5,668 nt of DNA from Methanomicrobiales archaeon (GCA_017883495.1 JADGNL010000112.1:1-5668); one strand, 5' to 3'; positions 1 to 4,785 are shown, numbered from the stretch's first letter. Numbers and translations: made by a program. The notes: generated by a model not told the origin, from the sequence alone.

Positions 1-45
1 TATCCTCTCGGCCGCTTCGCTCCGAAGCGGTGGTGGTAGGTTCAT
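1..45 (-). CDS. Possible 5' end of a gene running off the left edge
   Basis: A minus-strand ATG at 45 opens a frame that stays open to the window edge and reads MNLPPPLRSEAAERI. A short GGGA lies directly upstream, which is a weak ribosome site at poor spacing. The AT-rich stretch at 140-170 could be its promoter, but that would leave a leader of roughly 70-100 nt. Fifteen codons are too few to identify a family, and the perfect hairpin at 12-30 falls inside it. It could equally be intergenic DNA. Confidence 0.2.
   Translation of the reverse strand, partial: MNLPPPLRSEAAERI
12..30. repeat. Perfect 8-bp inverted repeat (hairpin)
   Basis: CCGCTTCG (12-19) and CGAAGCGG (23-30) are exact reverse complements separated by three bases. 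No oligo-T tract follows on either strand, so a terminator role is not supported. It may be the structured end of a gene to the left or part of the coding frame running off the edge on the minus strand. Confidence 0.5.
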
Positions 46-308
46 TCCCGCGCGGAGGGTTGGCACGGCGCCTGGCCCGGAGGCCGTCGAAGAGGGTCTG
101 TCACTCCACGCGCGATTATCACAGATACGATCCTGACCCGATAAATGTTTCGAAATGTTTCTGTAAAAACCGGGGGCGGACTCCCGGCGGAACCGGCAAC
201 GGTCCCCGATGCGGCAAAACCAGGTACGATCTCCGGCGCCGTCGCGGCCCGCGCCGGTATAACGGGATCGCGGGTGCGGGGGGGCGCCGCATCCATGGCC
301 TCCCCCCA
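46..308. other. Intergenic stretch with an AT-rich island
   Basis: No frame on either strand here looks like a protein: the open frames are arginine/proline-rich translations typical of GC-rich shadow. The only structure is the AT-rich island at about 140-170, which stands out from the GC-rich surroundings and contains a phased direct repeat. It lies downstream of the minus-strand beta-helix gene, so it may carry that gene's transcription end and a promoter for a gene leaving the window to the left. Confidence 0.4.
143..161. repeat. Direct repeat AAATGTTTC x2, 10-bp period
   Basis: AAATGTTTC occurs at 143-151 and again at 153-161, one base apart, so the copies sit one helical turn from each other. 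On the minus strand the same island reads ACATTTATCGG, which holds a TTTATC TATA-like core. Phased identical half-sites beside a TATA-like element fit an operator for a gene transcribed leftward, but no such gene is secure in the window. Confidence 0.4.
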
Positions 309-1454
309 TCAGTCGGCCGGCAGCGGTCGCGGTGGATAGTATTCCACCGTGACGCCGGCCACGTTCACTCTGTTGACTGACGGCCCGTGGACCTCGAGCA
401 CCGCCATCGGCCGATCGACGACGATCGCGATCCGGTTGCCCTTCATCGCGTAGCCCCGGGCGCGGTATCGGGCAAGGTCCGCGACGTGGCCGGGGGCGTC
501 GACGAACTCGAGCCGCTCGGTGACCCCGAGGAGCACGGGCTTCCCGGTACCGGCGAAGTTCCGGACCTCGACCTCCACCTCCGCGTCGCTCCCGACCATC
601 TGCAGCGCCCGGCGCGTGGCGCCGTCGGAGACGAAGTCCTTCACCGTCATCCGTTCGCCGCCGTACTCGACGACGAGGCCGTAGGCCGAGCCCGTGTCCG
701 AACAATCCTCTATAGTCAACCCGTTGCTCTCCTCGTTCTTGCAGAGGAACCCGGCCTTCCTGCAGCGGACCGCGTGGCAGTCGACGAGCCGGGCGGACTG
801 GACGTAGAAGCCGGACTGGTAGAGCTCGGCCGGCAGCGTGCCGGAACGGTGGCCGCAATTCAGGGCGTGACATCGTTCGAAGAGGACGTCCTTCGCCTTC
901 TGGTGGTGGCTGTCCCAGCTGCCGTCGAGGTGGAAGCCGTCCTGCCAGCAGTTCACGGCCCAGCAGTCCCTGACGGTTAAACCCTCGACATCGCCGGCGT
1001 CGGGGATGTCGAAGCCGCAGGACCAGTCGCGCTTCCCCCCGCCCTCGAAACCCGAGCCCGCCGAGATCGCGTGGCACTGGTCATAGAGTATGTTCGCAAA
1101 GCCGCCGCCCTCGTTCGCGCCGGCGAGGTTGAGGGAGAAGCCGTGGTGGTACGACCGCTCCACCGAGCAGCGGCGGAACGTCAGGTTCCGCAGCGTCTTT
1201 CCCCTCCGGCCCCACGCCATGAACGCACCCGTGCACCCGCCCTTCCGCCCGAAGTCGAGGTACGTCTTTCCATCGAGCGAGTTCGTGACGTAGACGTCCT
1301 CCGCGGTGAACCGGTCCGCGTGGACCTCGAGCCCGACGTAGCCGAAGCCGCCGAGGTTCGCGACGGTCGCGCCCGGTGCGTCGGCGACGATCCGGCAGGG
1401 CTCGCTCTCGGCGACGATCCGGGTGAGGCCGGGGCCGGCGCCCCGCACGGTCAC
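309..1454 (-). CDS. Right-handed parallel beta-helix repeat protein
   Basis: This is a 381-residue protein of the pectate-lyase-like superfamily fold. It opens with TVRGAGPGLTRI (residues 2-13), the usual entry strand of such solenoids, and then repeats short strands ending in a cysteine or asparagine turn. The coils are unusually regular: FRRCSVE (C96), YDQCHAI (C127), VRDCWAVNC (C164/C169), FERCHALNC (C195/C200), LVDCHAVRC (C226/C231) and IEDCSD (C251), with three of the spacings at exactly 31 residues. Most coils continue to a GF or GL about ten residues after the cysteine. The C-terminal ~130 residues lose the repeat and end in a small beta domain with YYPPRPLP. Known relatives bind or cut polysaccharides, but no pectate-lyase catalytic set is evident, so enzyme activity is not claimed. 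There is no signal peptide in this frame. The GTG at 1454 is the first start; GTG at 1448 has GGAGGG seven bases upstream and may be used instead. The true N-terminus may lie in the other-frame ORF at 1451-1507, which would make this gene frameshifted. Confidence 0.8.
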   Translation of the reverse strand: MTVRGAGPGLTRIVAESEPCRIVADAPGATVANLGGFGYVGLEVHADRFTAEDVYVTNSLDGKTYLDFGRKGGCTGAFMAWGRRGKTLRNLTFRRCSVERSYHHGFSLNLAGANEGGGFANILYDQCHAISAGSGFEGGGKRDWSCGFDIPDAGDVEGLTVRDCWAVNCWQDGFHLDGSWDSHHQKAKDVLFERCHALNCGHRSGTLPAELYQSGFYVQSARLVDCHAVRCRKAGFLCKNEESNGLTIEDCSDTGSAYGLVVEYGGERMTVKDFVSDGATRRALQMVGSDAEVEVEVRNFAGTGKPVLLGVTERLEFVDAPGHVADLARYRARGYAMKGNRIAIVVDRPMAVLEVHGPSVNRVNVAGVTVEYYPPRPLPAD

Positions 1455-1507
1455 TCCCTCCGCACGATCGCGCCGGCTACGAGGCCGGCGCCGATGAGTT
1501 CTTGCAT
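1451..1507 (-). CDS. 18-codon ORF overlapping the beta-helix gene: leader peptide or frameshifted N-terminus
   Basis: It reads MQELIGAGLVAGAIVRRE and stops in a GTGA overlap with the GTG start of the beta-helix gene. Its ribosome site, AGGAGG at 1515-1520, is the best in this part of the window and lies 7 bases before the ATG. A TATA-like element lies farther upstream. If the ribosome slipped back one base in the GGAGGGA stretch, the product would run on as ...AIVREGVTVRGAGPG, a natural-looking entry into a beta-helix; one extra G would give ...VRREGVTVRGAG. So it is either the authentic N-terminus separated by a 1-nt lesion, a programmed frameshift, or a translationally coupled leader peptide. 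Confidence 0.55.
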   Translation of the reverse strand: MQELIGAGLVAGAIVRRE

Positions 1508-1514
1508 GGTGGTT

Positions 1515-1520
1515 CCTCCT
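1515..1520 (-). promoter_or_regulatory. Ribosome binding site of the 18-codon ORF
   Basis: The minus strand reads AGGAGGAACCACCATG. AGGAGG is a near-perfect Shine-Dalgarno sequence 7 bases before ATG 1507. It argues that translation of the beta-helix transcript begins at 1507 and not at GTG 1454, which has GGAGGG only about one base upstream. Confidence 0.6.
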
Positions 1521-1573
1521 GAGAAGAGAGCGGTTCGGGGGAAGGGGCCGTATCGAAGAAGAATCGTCCCGTG

Positions 1574-1590
1574 TGAATTTATTAATGCAC
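1574..1590 (-). promoter_or_regulatory. TATA-like promoter of the beta-helix gene
   Basis: The minus strand reads GCATTAATAAATTCAC, an isolated AT-rich patch in GC-rich DNA that resembles an archaeal TATA box. A start of transcription about 25 bases downstream would fall near 1553, giving a leader of about 45 nt before the AGGAGG and ATG 1507. No clear BRE purine pair was recognised. Confidence 0.45.
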
Positions 1591-2036
1591 TACGGCGGAA
1601 GAACACGAAGAAAAAGATGGGCGGGGGGCTCGTGGGAGAGGATCCGCGTCGCCCCGTTCTCGGAGGAGGAGACGGTTCCGGGTCTCCATCGCCGGGCTCC
1701 GGTCGCTGTTGTCCGCCCCGTCCGACCGCCACGCTGGTACCGGGGAAGGGTGGAGGGGCCGTCTCTCTGCATACTCAAGAATTCCGATGTGGTGCCGCCG
1801 CCATGGTCATGGCCGCGGGCAGTCGGATCCTCGGCGGCGAAAGATATGAGGGGCGGCGGTCCCGGCGTGAACGTGAACGGGCCGCAATTCCGGGCCGACG
1901 ATTGCGGAGGACGGCGATCGGCGTACCGGCTCCCTCCTCCGTGGAGGTTACCGGAGACGATGCCGGGAATTCCCATTCCGGACAGAGAGCCGGATCCCTA
2001 CCTCGGTCCGCGGCAGCGTGGAGAAGGCTTATCCTT
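1591..2036. other. Gene-poor spacer, about 450 bp
   Basis: Frames are open on both strands, but their translations are rich in Arg, Pro, Gly and Ser, show no conserved motif, no strong ribosome site and no domain pattern. This is what random GC-rich sequence gives. The spacer separates the leftward beta-helix gene from the rightward PH-like gene, so it should contain the latter's promoter. Weak candidates are GAAAGATATGAG near 1839-1850 and GGCTTATCC near 2024-2032. I see no RNA gene or repeat array. Confidence 0.4.
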
Positions 2037-2037
2037 C

Positions 2038-2045
2038 GGAGGGGG
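2038..2045 (+). promoter_or_regulatory. Ribosome binding site that decides the GTG start at 2051
   Basis: GGAGGGGG lies five bases before GTG 2051. The farther upstream in-frame start at 2018 has no comparable site and would translate through this one, so GTG 2051 is preferred. ATG 2060 is the only close rival. Confidence 0.55.
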
Positions 2046-2050
2046 ACACT

Positions 2051-2446
2051 GTGAAAACAATGGATCCGAGTGGGGAGGAGGAACTCTACCGGTTCGGCCC
2101 GATGGGGATCTCGATCTCGTTCGCGCGCCCCGGCCCCTTCGTCCTGACCCGGCGGAATAATACCGAGGTCGTCCTGACCGGCCGGCGTCTCTACGGGCGA
2201 GGAAAGATGCCCGCGTTCGCGGGCCTCTTCAACAGGGGCGAAGCGCCGGTGTTCGACGTCCCGATCCGGGAGATCGTCGCCATCGAACCCGCCGACTTCC
2301 TCGCCAACCGGGCCGTCCTGATCCGGTACCGGAGCCCGGCCGGGGAGAAGGAGGTCTCGATCATCGGGGCCGTCTCCTGTCACGGTCATATCGCCCGTCT
2401 CATGGACCTCCTCCCTCCGCTGATGGCCGGGGCGGGCGGCGAATGA
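2051..2446 (+). CDS. Small PH/GRAM-like domain protein, function unknown
   Basis: The 131-residue product has no signal peptide or membrane segment and should be cytosolic. Its strand pattern resembles bacterial PH-like (bPH/GRAM) domains: TEVVLTGRRLYGRG (a 'vvLTdrRly' strand-turn), then FDVPIREIVAIEP, then AVLIRYRSPAGEKEVSIIG, and a closing amphipathic helix HIARLMDLLPPLM. In this fold class such domains bind lipid, peptide or partner proteins; nothing here indicates which. GTG 2051 is chosen for its strong ribosome site. The last 47 bases overlap, antiparallel, the 3' end of the zinc-ribbon gene on the minus strand, so the two transcripts are complementary at their ends. The domain call rests on pattern only; an alternative is an uncharacterised archaeal domain of similar topology. 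Confidence 0.7.
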   Translation: MKTMDPSGEEELYRFGPMGISISFARPGPFVLTRRNNTEVVLTGRRLYGRGKMPAFAGLFNRGEAPVFDVPIREIVAIEPADFLANRAVLIRYRSPAGEKEVSIIGAVSCHGHIARLMDLLPPLMAGAGGE

Positions 2447-2621
2447 GACGGGACCGCGATCGGGCGCCGATCGGGCGAACCGCCGATCTCCCGGCCTGGA
2501 CCCCCCGCCGCGCCTCCCGCCGGTAGCACGCCGCGCAGAGGTGGCCGGCCTCGTCTTTCCACGCCGCGGCCTGGAGCCCGCAGACGACGCACCGGCCGAC
2601 CGCGGCCGTGACGCGCTCCAT
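2400..2621 (-). CDS. Small zinc-ribbon protein (CxxC-x14-CxxC)
   Basis: Reading from ATG 2621 gives 73 residues. The centre is GRCVVCGLQAAAWKDEAGHL followed by CAACYRRE: two CxxC knuckles (C11/C14 and C29/C32) 14 residues apart, as in treble-clef or zinc-ribbon mini-proteins common in methanogenic archaea. They usually bind one zinc and nucleic acid or a protein partner. After about residue 36 the sequence becomes basic and low-complexity (many Arg), and it overlaps the PH-like gene in antisense. The start is uncertain: ATG 2621 has a poor ribosome site. GTG 2705 and ATG 2744 are in-frame alternatives that would add a second CC pair (NPCCPG) just upstream, and this upstream part also looks protein-like. 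It is divergent from the winged-helix operon, sharing its AT-rich promoter region. Confidence 0.55.
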   Translation of the reverse strand: MERVTAAVGRCVVCGLQAAAWKDEAGHLCAACYRREARRGVQAGRSAVRPIGARSRSRLIRRPPRPSAEGGGP

Positions 2622-2699
2622 CGCCGCCGGGCCGATCGCGCCGGGACAGCATGGATTGATTGTGATAGAACGACGGCGGCGTTGCGCAGATCCCGCACC

Positions 2700-2741
2700 G
2701 ATCACTTTGCTTTGAAAGTAAACATGCCAGAGCAAAAATAC
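2700..2741. promoter_or_regulatory. AT-rich divergent promoter region
   Basis: This is the only AT-rich patch between the zinc-ribbon gene (minus) and the winged-helix operon (plus). Rightward candidates for a TATA element are CTTTGAAAGTAAAC (2710-2723) and GCAAAAATACC (2732-2742). Read leftward, GTTTACTTTCAAAG could serve the zinc-ribbon gene. Which is used decides the start codon of the winged-helix gene. Confidence 0.4.
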
Positions 2742-2759
2742 CATCCGGAACTACGGATG
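2742..2759. repeat. Inverted repeat CATCCG-N6-CGGATG, candidate operator
   Basis: CATCCG (2742-2747) and CGGATG (2754-2759) are exact reverse complements around GAACTA. The repeat lies directly after a TATA-like element and overlaps the likely ATG at 2757, an expected place for an archaeal repressor site. The gene it precedes encodes a winged-helix DNA-binding protein, so autoregulation is a reasonable inference. Six-base arms can arise by chance. Confidence 0.4.
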
Positions 2760-3134
2760 ACCGGGAACCGGACGATGCAGTGCAATGGACTGGATGGAGA
2801 CCTGCTCGCGCTGCTGGCGGAGTCGCATGGACTGAAGGCCCGCGTCTTCTCGCTCCTCCGCCTTCAGCTGCTCCGGGGGCTCGCGTCCCTCGGGCAGGAC
2901 GGCGCGACGTACCGGGAACTGAAGGCCGCGCTCGAGGTGAGCGACGGCGCCCTGTACGCGAACCTGAAGGCGCTGATCGCGATGGGCTACCTCGAGCCCG
3001 AAAAGGTCCCGGTCGAGAACAAGGAGCTCGAATCGTACCGGGTCACGCCGGCCGGGGACGGAGAGTGGGAGCGTGTGCGGGACTGGCTCTGCCGATTCTG
3101 CGAATGCGGAGGCGATCGCCGTGCCGAACCGTGA
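2757..3134 (+). CDS. Single-domain winged-helix transcriptional regulator (HTH_34/ArsR-like)
   Basis: The 125-residue product is nearly all one winged helix. Helix one is GLKARVFSLLRLQLLRGLASL (about 25-45), the recognition part is TYRELKAALEVSDGALYANLKALIAMGYLE (about 51-80), and the wing with PVENKELESYRVTPAG (85-100) matches the 'kvpvenRp.t.YrlT..G' wing of one-domain regulators (HTH_34). It should act as a dimer on DNA, probably at its own promoter. The tail DWLCRFCEC has three cysteines (C112, C115, C117), a possible metal or redox sensor. The gene is first in a rightward operon and overlaps the next by 14 nt. Starts at 2724 (M-P-E-Q) and 2775 (M-Q-C-N) are alternatives; none has a strong ribosome site. 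I chose 2757 because the AT-rich promoter-like DNA extends to about 2741. Confidence 0.75.
   Translation: MTGNRTMQCNGLDGDLLALLAESHGLKARVFSLLRLQLLRGLASLGQDGATYRELKAALEVSDGALYANLKALIAMGYLEPEKVPVENKELESYRVTPAGDGEWERVRDWLCRFCECGGDRRAEP
3108..3112 (+). promoter_or_regulatory. Ribosome binding site for GTG 3121, inside the preceding gene
   Basis: GGAGG ends eight bases before GTG 3121. The spacer is the palindrome GGCGATCGCC (GGCGATCGCC spans 3111-3120). The site fixes the start of the YwgA-like gene inside the coding end of the regulator, so the two are likely translationally coupled. Confidence 0.6.
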
Positions 3135-3660
3135 CAAAGTCATCGAGAGCTTTCACCAGCTCGGCTTCGCTCCCCGCGTTGGGGAGTTCGAGGACCGGAT
3201 GCTCATCCAGAAGTGCGTCCTGCTCCTGCAGCTGAAGGGCCTCGGGACGACCTACCCGTATCGCCTGCATATCCGCGGGCCGTACTGCGAGGAGCTGAAC
3301 CTCGAGGTGTTCGCGCATCGGCCCGAGTTCGAGGCCCCCGCGCTGCGGGGCGCGCTCGACGAGGCCGAGCGGGGGATCGTGGCCGAGTTCGGCGAGACCT
3401 TCGAGCTCCGGCCGAACCAGCTCGAGGTAGCCGGGACGTACGCGTTCTTCGTCAGCTGCGACGGCCTCGATCACCTCGAGGCGCACCGAAGGACCCGGAA
3501 GCTGAAGTCCTTCGTCCCCGCAGCGCAGCAGGCCCTGGCGATCTCACGGGTGAAGCGATTCCTCTACCCGCCGTCGGAGGAGGAGACGCGGGAGATGAAG
3601 GACGAGTTCGCGCTCTGGCAGAGCGCGTCACTGCGATCGCCGGGGCGGGACCACGAGTAG
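3121..3660 (+). CDS. YwgA-like / phage-associated protein, candidate antitoxin
   Basis: A 179-residue soluble protein. Residues 26-60 carry the recognisable part: RMLIQKCVLLLQLKGLG, then a YPYRLHIRGPYCEEL segment. This matches the 'lqK.vfLLq.lG...Y.f..y.yGPys.eL' pattern of the YwgA and Panacea/SocA-like (DUF4065-type) families, which are often phage-associated and include antitoxins. The C-terminal half is helical and charged and ends in a Glu-rich stretch near SEEETREMKDEF. GTG 3121 has a good GGAGG site and overlaps the regulator by 14 nt. The stop codon TAG (3658-3660) abuts a PemK/MazF-type reading frame, so in an intact relative this would be the upstream partner of a toxin. The antitoxin role is inference from family and position; the family match itself is by eye. 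Confidence 0.7.
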   Translation: MPNRDKVIESFHQLGFAPRVGEFEDRMLIQKCVLLLQLKGLGTTYPYRLHIRGPYCEELNLEVFAHRPEFEAPALRGALDEAERGIVAEFGETFELRPNQLEVAGTYAFFVSCDGLDHLEAHRRTRKLKSFVPAAQQALAISRVKRFLYPPSEEETREMKDEFALWQSASLRSPGRDHE

Positions 3661-3764
3661 GCGGGGCGAGATCTGGCTTGTCGAGCTCCTCGACGGCCGG
3701 GGGCACGAACGGCAGGGGCGTCGGCCCTGCATCATCGTCGGCGAGGCAAACGGGCTGGTCGTCG
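3659..3764 (+). pseudogene. Truncated PemK/MazF-type endoribonuclease toxin
   Basis: In the frame RRGEIWLVELLDGRG then HERQGRRPCIIVGEANGLVV, the first strand (GEIWLV), the 'GHEqqGrRP' loop and the 'ciiV' strand are the hallmark N-terminal third of PemK/MazF proteins, which cut mRNA at specific sites. The second half with the conserved Thr and the C-terminal helices is missing: after GLVVA the sequence becomes an opposite-strand transposase fragment. There is also no start codon: the frame has a TGA at 3596 and no ATG, GTG or TTG after it. A single lost G would explain this, since GTGAGGCGG (a GTG start overlapping a TGA stop) would become the GTAGGCGG seen here. The gene lies immediately at the stop of the YwgA-like gene, as in a two-gene toxin-antitoxin cassette. 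It is a relic, not a working toxin. Confidence 0.7.
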
Positions 3765-3897
3765 CATCATGGACATTCGCCGGGACGATCACACAGGCGA
3801 TCGGCCGGCCATGCCGTTCGACGAGGAGGCTGATCTTCGAACCGCGAATGCGTCGGTACCCGTCATAGCCTATCAGTCCCCCTTTTTTCCGGAATTC
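3763..3897 (-). pseudogene. IS5-like DDE transposase fragment
   Basis: The minus strand reads EFRKKGGLIGYDGYRRIRGS, then KISLLVERHGRPIACVIVPA, then NVHDA. The pattern 'kkGG.lIGYDGykriKGsKi...vd..GlPla..vsPAnvHDs' is the central catalytic segment of IS5/ISL2-type DDE transposases, about 45 residues of a protein usually 250-300 long. The frame is open beyond both ends, but the flanks (for example SPFASPTMM and FDLFQALCVDIFPEF) are not recognisably transposase. No terminal inverted repeats or target duplication were found, so this is a decayed scrap and not an element. Its left end abuts the broken PemK-like toxin, so it probably marks the event that truncated it. Confidence 0.75.
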
Positions 3898-3898
3898 A

Positions 3899-3912
3899 GG
3901 AAATATATCTAC
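3899..3912. promoter_or_regulatory. TATA-like AT-rich patch
   Basis: GGAAATATATCTAC is the most TATA-like sequence in this stretch, readable on either strand. Leftward it would drive the transposase fragment and rightward nothing nearby, since the next gene begins almost 300 bases on. It may be left over from the mobile element. Confidence 0.25.
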
Positions 3913-4191
3913 ACACAAGGCCTGGAAGAGATCAAACCCGGATCTGTCGGGATCATCGGGTGAGGAGGGGTGCGGTACCGGGGGAAGTCTGCCGGACACC
4001 CGGCCTGTTTTGCAGCTTGACAGGTACTCGGCTCTCTGCTACCACCTGGATGAACGAGTGTTCTCCGACTCGTCGGCGAACACACTCCCCGGTGCCCTCG
4101 CTCCCGGAGATTGACGACGGCCCCGGTACTCGTCTTTGCCTTCCGTTGGCTTGGGATACCCTTAACATGTTTCAGACCATTACGGGCCTCT
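3913..4191. other. Degenerate spacer between transposase scrap and small wHTH gene
   Basis: I see no protein-like frame on either strand. The stretch contains an imperfect hairpin at 4056-4087 and a weak promoter-like patch (GATACCCTTAACATG, 4155-4169) ahead of the following gene. TTGAC followed by GGTACTCG occurs twice in loose form (4017-4030 and 4111-4132), with different spacing, which may be chance. Confidence 0.35.
4056..4087. repeat. Imperfect 32-nt hairpin
   Basis: GAGTGTTC-T-CCGAC, a two-base loop TC, then GTCGG-C-GAACACACTC. The inner five pairs are perfect, then one mismatch, then GTTC/GAAC, a two-base bulge and GAGT/ACTC, giving about 13 pairs. It lies in non-coding DNA in the degenerate region. 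It could be an RNA structure, a transposon-end remnant or a protein site; no oligo-T follows, so it is not a classic terminator. Confidence 0.5.
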
Positions 4192-4503
4192 ATGTCACAC
4201 ATGGGCGGGAGCGTCCAGCAACGCATACTTCAGCAGGTGTCCGAGCAGGGGTATTGCCTGCTGAACGCGGTGAAAGCCCCTCAGCCCTCCGTGTCCCGGG
4301 CGGCCGGCCAGCTGGCGGAAAACGGGCTGGTCGTGGTGTGCGAGTTCCTTATGAGCTTCCCCGATCCGCGGTCTACCTCCGGCCGGGCCGACCAGGAGAC
4401 CATGGCGGCCTTTCCTCCGGGGTTGACCTATGCGGAGCGTATGGCGATCCGGAAGGAGAACGGGCTTATGCCCGGGCGCGAGTCCAGAGCCCTGGCCGGG
4501 TAG
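4192..4503 (+). CDS. Small putative winged-helix protein
   Basis: A 103-residue product from ATG 4192 (ATG 4201 is a close alternative). Residues 8-50, VQQRILQQVSEQGYCLLNAV then KAPQPSVSRAAGQLAENGLV, fit helix-helix-turn-recognition helix-wing of MarR/ArsR-type winged helices, with 'psvsRaagqLaenGLv' as the recognition helix. The rest (TYAERMAIRKENGLMPGRE) is a charged helix of unknown role. Codons are GC-rich at position three, like real genes here, and the opposite strand gives a basic low-quality translation. No clear ribosome site precedes either ATG, so the message may be nearly leaderless from a start near 4185. It lies alone between decayed genes. The fold is inferred from pattern; a conserved hypothetical is the cautious label. 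Confidence 0.5.
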   Translation: MSHMGGSVQQRILQQVSEQGYCLLNAVKAPQPSVSRAAGQLAENGLVVVCEFLMSFPDPRSTSGRADQETMAAFPPGLTYAERMAIRKENGLMPGRESRALAG

Positions 4504-4785
4504 AAGCCCGTACGTCAATTCCCCTGAGTGAGCCGCGGCCGCGAGGAGACCGTCGGCCTTCCGCCTCCGCCAGAGCTGCTGGTTGGACGGGTCCGGGGCC
4601 CTGGCCACGTCGGCCCGGCTGGCTCTCTCCTCAGGGAGACGACCGGCCGCCAGTCGACTCAGAACAGATGGTGCCTTTCCCGAACAAGGGGACGTACCGT
4701 CTCGTGCCTATCACCCCGCCTCGAGGACCCTCCGTCTCCCTGCAGCGCGCCGGATAGTACGGGGGTACGATGACCTGCCTCTCAG
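4504..4785. other. Gene-free stretch, probably decayed DNA
   Basis: The frames are open but give low-complexity Pro/Arg/Ser translations with no motif on either strand. Because the histidine kinase scrap begins at its right end, part of this may be kinase sequence too damaged to read. For instance, APDSTGV around 4748-4768 sits where a HATPase 'GTGLG' box would be expected. I cannot support that by eye beyond suspicion. Confidence 0.3.

Noticed and set aside
38..50. GGTTCATTCCC, resembling a tRNA T-loop
   Set aside because: No flanking 5-bp T-stem, anticodon arm or acceptor stem could be folded around it on either strand.
1071..2054. Long plus-strand open frame (327 codons) and a second one at 387-980
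   Set aside because: Both are antisense to the beta-helix gene, whose frame shows regular coils; their translations have no domain pattern.
1775..2698. Long minus-strand open frame (307 codons)
   Set aside because: It is antisense to the PH-like gene and spans non-coding DNA; the translation is Arg/Pro/Ser-rich with no motif, as expected of GC-rich shadow.
3111..3120. Palindrome GGCGATCGCC, similar to the cyanobacterial HIP1 core
   Set aside because: A single copy between a ribosome site and start codon; it contains codons of the regulator and needs no further explanation.
3883..3888. T6 run as an archaeal terminator for the cassette
   Set aside because: It is the reverse complement of two Lys codons in the transposase fragment, so coding descent explains it.
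3769..3963. Plus-strand ORF that might be the frameshifted C-terminal half of the PemK-like toxin (RTANASVPVIAYQ)
   Set aside because: The opposite strand over the same bases is clear transposase sequence (IGYDGYRRIRGSKIS, PANVHD), which explains the DNA better.
4195..4608. Minus-strand frame of 137 codons opposite the small winged-helix ORF
   Set aside because: The plus strand has the helix-turn-helix pattern and better codon choice; this one looks like its complement.
3960..4757. Plus-strand open frame of 265 codons across the decay zone
   Set aside because: It crosses the small winged-helix gene in another frame and reads as low-complexity Pro/Arg/Gly without a ribosome site.
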